The notes under the pieces are model-generated. The model was not told where the DNA came from. It made no database searches and saw only the letters and a list, made by a program, of their open reading frames with translations. From Hymenopellis radicata (Eukaryota; Basidiomycota; Agaricomycetes; Agaricales; Physalacriaceae), in the NCBI GenBank assembly GCA_015501595.1, contig JADNRX010000225.1:25262-89261 (forward strand): DNA of 64,000 bases, read 5' to 3'. Positions 23,870-33,830 of the stretch are shown here, piece by piece; position 1 is the first letter of the stretch, and every line of letters starts with the position of its first letter. The position numbers and the translations under genes are program-made.

Positions 23870-25697
23870 GTGGAGGCTGATATCGATACGCAGACGCCCC
23901 GCCACTTGAAAACGCCCAACCCCACAACGAACGCCATAACCCAACTGCCATACCATGTCCGGCCCGTCCACGTCCACACCTGTTCCACGCATGCGCGCCA
24001 CTCCAACAACGGCACCACTAACGCCGCCACCAATCACACGAATGCGCCGACTACGCAAGACTGGAAACAGACACTCCGCCCTCCTCCACGCGACATGCGC
24101 CCCCAGACACTCGACGTCACAGCCACAAGGGGCACGGCTTTTGAAGATATCCCGTTGAGGAGGGAGCTGTTGATGGGCATATACGAGGCCGGCTTTGAGA
24201 AGCCCAGTCCTATTCAGGAGGAGGTGGGTTCCCCCTTCTTCTTCTTCTTCCTCCTTCCCCGCTCACGCAGCGCAGGCTATACCTATCGCGCTAACGGACG
24301 CGACATACTCGCACGCGCCAAGAACGGTACAGGCAAGACTGCGGCATTCGTCATCCCAGCTTTGGAGCAGGTCGTCGTCGAAGGACCGGGCGATGTAGAA
24401 GCGGGAAGGGACAGGGATACAGGCGTTGTTACTCGTGCCGACGAGGGAGTTGGCTCTGCAGACGAGTCAGGTGGGAAGCCATCTTCTTTCCCTCTTCGCG
24501 TACTCACCTACTCGCGTGTAGGTATGCAAAACACTGTCGAAACACATGGGGTCGCTGAATGTTATGGTAACTACGGGCGGGACGACCCTCAAGGATGATA
24601 TCCTCCGGCTGAGTGCGCCGGTGCACGTACTCGTGGGGACTCCCGGACGCATACTCGATCTCGCGGGGAAGGGCGTCGCTGATTTGAGCAAGGTCAAGGT
24701 GTTTGTGATGGACGAGGCGGATAAACTGTTGAGCCCCGAGTTTGCCCCGGTCATGGAGCAGTTGCTCGGCTATGTGAGGGGAGAGCAGTCAAAGGCTGTG
24801 CAGGTCATGCTGTTTAGTGCTACGTTTCCGGTTATTGTCAAAGATTTCAAGGTGCTGTGTTCTTCTTCCGTATCTTCAGCAGCTCATGTCGTGCAGGACA
24901 AACATATGAGGGATCCGTATGAGATTAATCTTATGGACGAGTTGACCCTGCGCGGTGTTACCCAGTATTATGCTTATGTCGAGGAGAGGCAGAAGGTCCA
25001 TTGTTTGAACACTCTTTTTAGCAAGGTACGTGTGCGACGACCGTGACGGACGCATACTAACGTCCCATCTTTAGCTTCAAATCAACCAGTCGATTATTTT
25101 TTGTAATAGTACCAATCGAGTCGAGCTGCTCGCGAAGAAGGTACGTCTTCTTCCCCTTCCGCCCCGACTTGTTATCTAACTCTTGCGCAGGTCACCGAGC
25201 TCGGATACTCGTGCTTCTACTCCCACGCCAAGATGCTCCAAAGCCACCGTAACCGCGTCTTTCACGATTTCCGCCAGGGCGCCTGTAGGAACCTTGTCTG
25301 CTCAGATTTGTTGACCCGTGGTATTGATATTCAAGTGCGAGTCGTCGTTTGTCCCTTTCGCTCGCTAATATCTTTCCAGGCCGTAAACGTCGTAATCAAC
25401 TTTGATTTCCCAAAGTCGAGCGAGACGTACCTCCACCGCATCGGTCGCTCGGGAAGATTTGGACATTTGGGACTGGCGATCAACTTGGTGGGTCTTGCTC
25501 CTTTCTTCTTCTTCTTCTTCGTGCTAATGTCTCCCCAGGTGACGTACGAAGACCGCTTTGCGATGTACCGTGTTGAGCAGGAGCTCGGCACTGAGATTCA
25601 ACCCATTCCGAGTGTTATTGAGAGGGGGCTGTATGTCGGCGAGGTCGCCCCGCCCCAGGAGAAGGAGGAGAAGAAGGGGCAGGTGGCGAGGGCTTAG
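23870..25697 (+). pseudogene. dhh1/DDX6-like DEAD-box RNA helicase, copy 2 (nearly full length, two frameshifts)
   Basis: Relative of the P-body helicase Dhh1/DDX6, which promotes mRNA decapping and translational repression. Homology starts at [17 protein letters not shown] (24059). The start codon is unclear because the upstream low-complexity stretch is open in more than one frame. Motifs present in order: Q-motif region [22 protein letters not shown] (I), [11 protein letters not shown] (Ia), VLVGTPGR (Ib), VMDEADKLL (II), LFSATFP (III), [13 protein letters not shown] (IV), [11 protein letters not shown] (V), [10 protein letters not shown] (VI), then [11 protein letters not shown] and a Lys/Glu-rich tail ending at 25697. 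Introns of ~45-55 bp separate exons. Single-base losses at ~24295 (ALTGRD) and ~24406 (EAGKG) shift the frame, so I call it a pseudogene unless the assembly is wrong at these two bases. Unlike copies 1 and 3 it has no internal deletion. Confidence 0.8.
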
Positions 25698-26095
25698 TTG
25701 AGGGGAGGAGGACAGGAGAGGAGAGAGAGGCGCTTGTGGAGGGGTGTAGTTAGTTGCGCCAGAGGGAGGGAGGTACTTACATTCGTTTAGTTGTCTGGGT
25801 GGAATGATGATGTGCTTTGTGATTATCGAGTCGGCGGGTTTGGGCAATAGATTTAGCAGTTCATAACAAGGGTTTCGGACGCGGGTTGATACTACACAGG
25901 TTCGATACCGAACATCTCCCTTGTGGCTTAGCGGCTATATCGAGATGTGTATGAAACAGAACTGTCAATTGATTTTTGCGTCGTGCTAGAGTCTCTCACC
26001 GTTTGATCATGGTCAAGGCTCTCGTGTTTCGAGTCCTCCCGGGCATCAAGTTATCCTTGACGGCTCCGAGGTAGCTCACTGGCTATATCGAGATG
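25698..26095. repeat. dhh1-like 3' flank plus two inverted hairpin motifs
   Basis: 25698-25910 matches the 3' flank of copy 3 (51675-51880). Two palindromic motifs follow at 25911-25946 and 26065-26095, now in the reverse orientation. The first is preceded by GGTTCGATACC (25900-25910), similar to a Pol III B box, and contains TGGCTTAGCGG (25925-25935), similar to an A box. Confidence 0.7.
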
Positions 26096-27545
26096 CTGAT
26101 AATTCGAGAATCGCATCTGGGAACCGTTGTTGAGGCTGCTCTGGCTGCTGTTAAACGCGAGGAGGTTTGGGACTATAGGATCGTTGGTGGCGAGCTTCGC
26201 ACCTATGGCTTCTCCATTCGATACTCCGTTATTCGTGGCGACAAGGATATGACTCTCGATACGCTAGACGACTTCAAGACTATGCTTTCCGATGCAGTAA
26301 CAAAGCAGAAAGCTCGTCCTGAGATTGTTCTGCATTTGGCTGAGTTGGAGGTGGGTTTTTACTGGGTATATGCGCTCTATTTTACTTATAAAACTTACAG
26401 AACGAGAACGATGACCACGGGGATGGCGATAACAACGAGGAAGAGGTATATTCATAGCTGTATCTTGGAAGCGCAACTTATGCATGCACTAGGGCCCCAC
26501 GATGACACCACATGAAGTTCAAGTTAACCAAGCGATAGAATCACTCAAGACCAGTACCATTTGCAACGATAATACGTGTACAAACCATGGAAAGCACTGC
26601 TATCCGGATGCTGAGACCACGGACCATGTCTTCCTGACCCATACACATTTCACCCTTTGGGGAGAAGCCTATGTCAGTCAGCTCTCTCAGATGCCAGCTA
26701 GTTACTCATCGTATCATTAGGTTGCCAAGCATCAAGGCGTTACTTTGAGGGATGCACCAAGTACACCTTTCTTCCAGATGGGACGAACTGAGGAGCACAA
26801 GGAGGAGCTTCTACGGCGCCAGCGCAGGAGCGCTGCTATGGCATCTTCGGCATCATCGACAAATGGACATGTCACCGTTGTTCTTCAAGATTCTCGTTCC
26901 CGCTCTCGTTCCCGTTCTCGCTCTTTATCGCGCTCCCATTCAGATTCCCACGGATATTCTCGCCATCACGCTACTCTATCTAGTCGTCGCTCACGTTCTC
27001 CTCATTACCAGCAATTACGTTGTTCCTCTCGCTCTCCTCCTCCTCCTCCACGTAGACCACTTGCCAATGCTAATCATCAATCATTTTTCTCTCCAATCAT
27101 CGATCTTCGCACATTCTGCAATCACTATGGAATCTCGGATGAACTGAATCAGAAGCTTACTCTCGCAAAGATCACTGGCCCGCACGTACTTCAGTATCTA
27201 ACTGAGGACGCTTTGGAGAGCAAGGCAGGACTTGACTACGTAGAGATTGCTGTTCTTCGTGATGGGATGAGGCGCTGGCAGTACTGTAGCGTTTCGACCG
27301 TAACTTCACAGCCTGTGACCCGTTATGGTCTGAAGTTACAGCGAATAGCTTCACAGACCCTTAAATTGCCTTATTTGGACAGTCCCGCCATAGGCGGGAC
27401 CTGAAATTTCCTTATTTGGAGGCTCGTGCCTGGCCAAAGTGGTCCGTGACCCGTTATGATGTATATATAGCTTCACTTCAAAGACCTCCGTGACCCGTTA
27501 TGTGAATTTGCGGTCGAAACGCTACAGTATGGTGTTATGGAATAG
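26093..27545 (+). CDS. SR-rich accessory protein of a transposon-associated family, interrupted by a MITE
   Basis: Exons 26093-26350, 26401-26445, 26493-26672 and 26721-27545 join in frame once the MITE at 27284-27527 and one TA are removed (353 aa). The parts are an N-terminal globular region (VWDYRIVGGELRTYGFSIRY), an acidic linker (NENDDHGDGDNNEEE), a Cys/His segment (CNDNTCTNHGKHCYPDAETT), an Arg-Ser dipeptide tract (~26890-27060) and a C-terminal helical domain (FCNHYGISDELNQKL) resembling a SAM-like fold. Proteins with the NHGKxCYPD segment occur next to KDZ/Plavaka-type transposases in mushrooms, as I recall. The start ATG lies at the end of a hairpin motif, so the true N-terminus may have been cut off. 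The MITE puts a stop after WQYC. Confidence 0.6.
27284..27527. mobile_element. Tc1/mariner-type MITE 1, TA target
   Basis: Terminal repeats CTGTAGCGTTTCGACCG and its complement are flanked by TA on both sides (27282-27283, 27528-27529). It lies near the end of the SR-rich gene. Excision leaving one TA restores the codons Q-Y-G-V-M-E and a stop. Non-coding, 244 bp. Confidence 0.9.
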
Positions 27546-27651
27546 CTCATTTCTTCTTTCACGTTACTCATTCTTAGTGTGCCTGCTCCTTAGTTCTCGT
27601 TTATGTTTCCGCTTGTAGAAAATGAGTAAATTGCAATTTAAAATTTTACAT

Positions 27652-28980
27652 TTACGGAACATAGTAACCCGCATGCTTGAAGAATCCCTTCGCCATACTA
27701 CCCGTAACATTGAATGCAGCTTCGTATAACTCATACTGTAGTGTTTCGACCGTAGGTTCGCAGCTTGTGACCCGATATGCTGTGAACTTACAGTGAACAG
27801 GTTCGCAGACCCTTAAATTCCCTTATTTGGACCTGAAATTTCCGCTTTTGGATGCTCGTGCCTGGCTAAGAGGCTCCGTGATGTGATATGCTATATGTAT
27901 AGGTTCGGTTCGTGAGGCCGCGTGACCCGATATGAGAATATACGGTCGAAACGCTACAGTAGTAGTGTTCCTCATATGTATAAAAACTAAGCCCTTGTCG
28001 ACGAAGTTGTGATTTGATTGCTGAAAATGCTTGTTCGATAGGCTGAAAATCCAGCGAATAGGGTGAAATATACTCAATGCGACAGCCTGCAAAGCATAAG
28101 GAAGAGCAGTAAAAAAGCAAACAGCAGGATGTACCTCGTGCTCGGACTAGATCAATGATTTCTGGAGAATGGTGAATTCGAGCGTTATCGACAAGAAGAA
28201 CACTGCGTGGGGCTGGATAGCGGTTCATCTGAGGCAGCTATGAGAAGAGTCAACTACTATTGTTATTAGATATAGCAAGCACATACCACATCATCGCGCA
28301 GATAGCGAATGAACCGTTCACGGTCAAATGATCCTTCTACAACTCGTGCGGCGAATATTCCATCCTCTAAGGACATCGCAGCACACATTGTATACCGTGT
28401 CTTCCTAACAAACGGCTGATAGACCTCTGCTCGCTTTCTCCGAGGTACTCGTCCCATCATGCGTGCATAGGTACGATCATCCTTCGAGACTTCATCTGTC
28501 GAGACGATGTATGATGCAGGATATGCCGCAAGCCGACGTACGCAGTCTGCACGCTTTCCCGGGCTACGTTCACTGGCCATCTTCTGAACACATTTGAGAT
28601 TGATGCCATGGCGAATGAAGAAACGGTGAATAGTGGTCATGGAGACTGGGAGATGGCGATAACGATGTAGGCGTTCCCGATACTCATCTAAGAATGTAGT
28701 CGGTTGAGTACGACAGAGAGAGAGAAGATAATGGGCATCAATTTCAGCAATGGACTGTGGTCGTCCACGACCAAGAGCTTCTGCCTTTGCAACATCGCCT
28801 GAACTGTGAAAGCACTTTCTGACACGGTAGAATGTGGCCAAAGAAAAATCAGCGATGGGAAGAATCTCCTGCTGAATGACCTCCTTGGTTACAGGCCTCC
28901 CCTTATTTCTCTCGCGCCAATAGAGCTTGAGGGCAATAGAGCTTGAGGGCAATACACTTTTTATCGTCGCTGATTCGCAT
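27652..28980 (-). pseudogene. Tc1/mariner-type transposase, DD34E, doubly broken
   Basis: A DDE transposase of a transposon that moves by cut and paste. It reads leftward from MRISDDKKC at 28980. A helix-turn-helix region is seen (VIQQEILPIADFSLATFYRV), then AEALGRGRPQSIAEIDAHYL, then the catalytic core: STDEVSKDD (first D), LLVDNARIHHSP (second D) and FQPIEQAFSAIK (E). Thirty-four residues separate the second D and the E once an intron is removed. Two ~50-bp introns are inferred near 28230-28275 and 28085-28135. It is broken by a 16-bp tandem duplication (28921-28952), which shifts the frame after KKC, and by a MITE at 27736-27959 in the C-terminal part. Beyond the MITE the protein continues YELYEAAFNVTGSMAKGFF and stops at 27652. 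Terminal repeats were not located. Confidence 0.85.
27736..27959. mobile_element. Tc1/mariner-type MITE 2, inside the mariner transposase
   Basis: Ends CTGTAGTGTTTCGACCG and CGGTCGAAACGCTACAG, flanked by TA (27734-27735, 27960-27961). Removal with one TA rejoins EEHYYELYEAA in frame in the transposase. Non-coding, 224 bp. Confidence 0.9.
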
Positions 28981-29220
28981 GTTACCCATGATGGTGACAA
29001 TGATGGTCGGGAACAAGGAGCATTTCAAGCTACCCAATAAGGCAAGCAAAGCTGTGACGGTGACCGGTGACATCACTCCGCGGAAGATTAGACACACAAC
29101 ATATTTATATTTTTGGGGATTCTCATTATAATCGAAAACAGCAATAACTTGACACAAGTAGGTCTTTTGTGAGTCCCGACTGCAAACCCTCAATTTTCAA
29201 TATTGTTTTGCTTTCTCTCT
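28981..29220. other. 5' side of the mariner remnant
   Basis: No gene. A clear partner terminal repeat for the mariner could not be picked out. Array-type sequence resumes at ~29210 (CTCTCTCTTTGCGTTGAATT, the complement of the GAATTCGCGAAGAGAG module), so the insertion that brought the SR-rich gene and the mariner probably ends here. Confidence 0.4.
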
Positions 29221-29800
29221 CTCTCTTTGCGTTGAATTCGCCTGGATAGAAGGTGTTTCACAAGGATACTGGCCGAATCTCGAGTCCGGCAGTGAAGGGT
29301 TTTCCAGAATCCACAGCTGCCATAGGGAGTTTAAAGTTTTGTAGTTGCGGTTCCAAACATCTCCCTCGTAGCTCACTGGCTATATCGAGATGTTCTCCTT
29401 GGGTCTTACACACTCCCTTTTTTGCGTCTGGCTTGGTTGTTGATCAAGACTTTTGTGTTTGAACTTTGTCCTCTCAAGTATTTCATCTTGAGGTGGCTCA
29501 GTGGCTATCTCGAGATGCTAGCTTTGTGCACTTGATTTTTGCACTTCCCAGGTTTTCTCGGGGTATGGATGAAACAAAGACTCCATCCACTTGCTGTGTC
29601 TCCGTGTAGCTTGACGGTTATCCTCGAGACATGATGTGTTCGATATCACGATTTTTTTTGCTGGAGTGGTGTTTCGGGAGTCTTTTCCAGGCACCCTCGT
29701 GGCGGTGGAGTCAGGCTTCCACTGGTGTTGAGGAAAAGGACTAAACCGGAACGTTCAAAGTAAAGAAAGGAGCTCGTCTGTGCCGATCGGCCGATTGATG
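29210..29800. repeat. hairpin-motif array E (inverted orientation)
   Basis: Three palindromic motifs, near 29362, 29490 and 29599, in the orientation opposite to arrays A-D. The second contains TGGCTCAGTGG (29494-29504), an exact match to the 11-nt tRNA A-box form TGGCNNAGTGG. The module GTGCCGATCGGCCGATTGAT follows at ~29780. Confidence 0.7.
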
Positions 29801-29849
29801 CTTGATTCTTACCACCATCAACGACGTCTTAATGCAACAGTCCCCACTG

Positions 29850-30650
29850 CCCCGTGTCTTTGCAGTGACGTGGCTCTTTCTTTCTCTGAAACTACGACGA
29901 TGCCCGCGTTATTGGGACGTGACGCGTCCCTTTCCCATTTGGCGGGAGCGAGGGTATGGGAAGACAAGCCTCTGTTTCGACACGACTCCACTCAAAAGGA
30001 CGTCTTCGCTGGCATCTAACGACACGTCGCGGTGCGGGTCTCGGTTGGTGTGCGTGTGCAAAGGTTTGTCTTTTGGACTGCACGGTGAGTCCTGTCTTAA
30101 TCTATGTTATACCCTGCTCATCGTTGCCAGGACATTTCATTCCAGTGCCGGTCGACGACTTTGTTTTCTTTATGCTTATAGCTCAGACCTTCTGGACGAC
30201 TTGCCTGAGAGAATCATCGGCTTTGCCTCTTTCGTCGGATTCGCCTTCTCTTCAACGTCGTGCAGGTGCGGCGTCGGGAGTATCAACGTCGAACTGGACA
30301 CACACGCGCTATGGAGCTCTTTATCGGCCCCATCGCATGCAGGTAAGGTTTTCAAGATTGAACCTTTTCTTTACAAGTTGATGGTGTCCTTTAGACGAAT
30401 ACTCGTTCAAAGCCGGGTCTCGAAGAATTTCATAGCATGGATAGGGTATGCGGCCTGTAGAGTTACGTGCGCTGCCAGATCCACCAGTTGTGGCGCGGTT
30501 CATGGGCGGGAAATCCGACACCGGCATTTATGGAAGGAGTATATTACAGTGAAATCTCAGCACCAATGTGGAGTCTCGGCGCGCTCTTGTCACGACATGG
30601 GGAGCATTTCAATCAAGATTTCAATTTTGACTATGCTGTTACTAATGACC
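29850..30650 (+). pseudogene. family Z copy 3, 5' part (split by the 19.9-kb element)
   Basis: An inverted duplicate of the two family Z copies on the left. Exons with AQTFWTTCLRESSALPLSS and YSSDLLDDLPER-type sequence are seen near 30170-30230. It ends at AATGACC (30644-30650), and the homology resumes at 50555 after the large element. Confidence 0.6.
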
Positions 30651-30841
30651 CCCAGTGAGAACAAGCGCGGAGCTCTCGGGAGCCCACCGAGTATAGCGGA
30701 CTATGGCGGAGTAGAGCAGACTATAACGGGCAGTACCAGAGCTGGGAGAAAGTAACGTAACATTGTCACGTCATGTACTTGATTGCGTTCCGTCACCAGC
30801 CTTCTCGCTTTTTTTCTCAGTTCCTCTGACTGGCCTTCTTA

Positions 30842-33817
30842 ATGGCTGATAAAACCGATCGAGACAAAGTGCCTTGCGACTGTTACCGGTGCAATGGTGC
30901 TTTGGTTCACTGGCAAACACAGCACCAGCATAGCAAGGAGACTGCACGCGACGTCCCTTCATTTTCTTCCTGGCAGGGACAGTCAGCTGCAAAGCCTCCG
31001 CCTCGAAAACGCGCTCGAATAACTGGACAAGATGGAGATGACATGGAAAGCATGGCGCCGGTACGTTCTTGGATCCCATGTCGCGTCGCGTAACATGTAT
31101 CTGACATAAATTGCTAGATGGACATTTCTGACCATGATGATACTTCTCACTCTCGCTCAGTTCCCCGGATGGTATGTCTCTTTAAATTGGGTTCTCAATG
31201 GGGAATCTGACCTTTGGACAGCGCACGCCTACTCCCCCTCATTCTCCCGATATCATACCTATGCAGAACAATCAAGATAATTTTTTCCATAACGAGAATC
31301 GCGATGACCCGGAATCAGAAGACGATGAAACTGAGGCAATGTTGGCACGCGAAGCAGCGGAAGCTGAAGCGGTCCTAGCTCGTCAAATGGCAGATAACGT
31401 TCGAGCTGCACAAGAGGCTCATGCGGCATTGGAGGCTGAGCGCAGACTTGAAGCCGAACACGCGAGAGCAGCGGCAGAACGAGCTGGTGACGACGAACAA
31501 GAGGAACACGCGAATGAAACACTGTCCAACATCGAAACAGTGCAATTCACTCAACATCTCGTTCGCGAAATTTGAAATGCTACCCTCGAAAATGGGAAAC
31601 TGGACGCTGAGACTATCGACCCCCTTCGAAACCCTCCCCAGACACTTCCCGACCTCTCTAATGAAGATGTTCGCTACTCCATCGATCTCTTCTTAGCCAT
31701 GACCCATGCTTCAGACGATACCTTCACCAAGGTTCGAGACGCAGCGCTCCGCCGCCATCCAGATGACGCTATCATGAGCCATTACGAGATTAAGAAGCTC
31801 GTCGAAGGCCTTACTGGTGTTGTCTCTGTCGACGATGACATGTGTATCAATTCGTGTCTGTCGTATGTTGGACCATTTGAGAAGGATGAGAAATGTCGAA
31901 AATGCGGAGAGGATCGATACGACCAGGGCTTTCTGACGACTCAAGGGAAGAAAGTAGCTCGTGAGAAGCACTCTACTATTCTCCTCGGACCCATTCTCCA
32001 AGCCATTCGTCGGTCAAATACTGGAGCAGATGCACTTCGCTACCTCGAGAGAAAGATGAAATCAGTCAGCGACCTCATGGCCTCGCTTGCACCCGAGCTG
32101 AACGGTGCTGATATGGTTTACGACGACGTGCTCGCAGGCAGCGAATTCTGGGATCTTGTTGAGAAGTGCGACCTCCGAGCTGCTCCAATCACGGGTGACG
32201 ACACCCTTGTTGGGATGTCCATCGATGGTCTGCAGCTCTATCAGAACAAGAAGTCTGATATGTGGCTTGGAATCTGGGTTGTTTACAGCTTTGATCCAAT
32301 AATTCGCTACAAACAGATAGAGCATGCCACGAGTTTCGGCCAGCGCAGGTAACTCGCAGGTAACCTGCGACTCGCGACTCGCGACCCGGGTTCGCGCAAG
32401 TCGCAGGTTTGAGGTTGGAGGATTCTGCAAGTACTTGCGCAGGTTCCGGTAGTCAGTTAAGATATAATATTATGCCTATAAACTGTGTTATACATATGAA
32501 TATGATCTAACAGAGTTGCAATAGGCTGTAGAGATGATGTTTGCACTAGTTTGACCTCAGTTGAAGGGGATATGAGTGGGTTATAGCTCAAAACTCGTCA
32601 AAAACTTGCAAACTCGCGAGTTTTAGACCCGCGACTCGTGAGTTTGAGACAAGTCGCAAGTCCGGACTTCAGATATGCAAACTCGTGCAAACTCGACCCG
32701 CCAGACCCGGGTTTAGACTCGTGGCATGCTCTACAAACAGAAATATGTCTTTCCTGCATTCGTGATCAAAGGCCCTAATAAGCCCAAGGTCCTAGACTCT
32801 TTCCTCTTTCGTGGCCTCCATCATCTATCTGCGATTCAACGCGAAAACGAGGGAAAAGGACTACTCATGTGGGATGGATCAAAAAACCAGCTCTGCTATT
32901 CCCGAACATTCTTCGCGTTTGGAACTGCTGATGCTGTTGGTCTTCCGGAGCTAGATGGACGTGTTGGTCACCATGGTGCTCGTGCGTGTCGAATGGGATG
33001 TCCAATGAAGGGTCGCCATAAACCTGGAGTGGGCCACTATTACGCCCCGCATCTTCGACCACACAATTTTGATGTTGCTGATTGTGACCACGACGATATC
33101 GAAATCCGGGAGCTAAACATCCTTACACCTGAGCAGTACGCACTAGATCTTGCGGAAGTCTGTACTGCCTCGACGGAAACAGCGTACAAAGCAGCTCGAA
33201 AACGTACAGGTATCAGCAAGCCCAGTATTCTCAGCGGCTTATCTGAGGAGCAGACATTTCCCATCCCATGCACCTTCTGTCCCGATGCCATGCATCTCGC
33301 CCACCTTAATCTGCAGGATCTTCTCCTTTCCCTCTGGCGGGGTACAATAGATTGCGAGCCCACCGATTGTAAGGATCTCTGGGACTGGATGGTCTTCACT
33401 GGACAAACCTGGAAGGATCACGGTCAGGAGGTCGCTGATGCGACAAAATACTTCCCATCCTCCTTTCATCGTCCACCACGTAATCCTGCAGAAAAGATCT
33501 CTAGTGGTTTTAAAGCTACCGAGTTCTATCTCTACGTCTTTGGGCTTGGTCCTGCTCATTTCCGGAAGTTCCTTCCAGAGAAGTACTGGAAAAACTTCTG
33601 TAAACTTGCGCGTGCAATCAGGATTGCTGTGAAGCGACGAATCACCGGTGGATCTATACAAGAAGCCTACACTCTCATGATACAGTTTATCGAAGAGTTC
33701 GAGATGCTATACTATCAACGACGCGCTGATCGCATCCATTTCTGTCGACCGTGTATCCACACTCTCATTCATCTGATTCTCCTTTCTAGTCAATCTCACG
33801 CTCGATTATACAGATAG
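30842..33817 (+). pseudogene. Tnp2/Plavaka-like transposase, nonsense-mutated and interrupted
   Basis: Exons 30842-31060, 31118-31171 and 31222 onward; the last exon is interrupted by a 416-bp MITE at 32318-32733. Joined length is 815 codons, with an in-frame TGA at codon 209 (31573-31575). It has a CDCYRCNGAL zinc-binding start, an Ala/Glu-rich coiled coil (~31330-31490), and a conserved Tnp2-type core. The core includes VGMSIDGLQLYQNKKSDMWL, FVIKGPNKPKVLDSFL, TADAVGLPELDGRVGHHGAR, CRMGCPMKGRHKPG, HYYAPHLRPHNFDV and FCRPCIHTLIHL. The family is a cut-and-paste transposase of the CMC group. After IHL the sequence departs from the family and stops, 13 bases before the next gene's ATG, so the C-terminus seems deleted; a matching tail lies at 47595-47763. 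Confidence 0.75.
32318..32733. mobile_element. 416-bp hAT-type MITE, family B copy 1
   Basis: Ends TAGAGCATGCCACGAG and complement, with 8-bp target duplication CAAACAGA (32310-32317, 32734-32741). Removing the element and one target copy rejoins RYKQ to KYVFPAF in the Tnp2-like gene. Non-coding, with repeated ACTCGC/GCAGGT words inside. Confidence 0.92.
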
Positions 33818-33830
33818 CAACCATCGCCAT

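Noticed and set aside
29802..30755. A 317-codon + frame as an intact gene.
   Set aside because: It runs through family Z introns and past the border of the 19.9-kb element at 30651, so it is an accidental frame.
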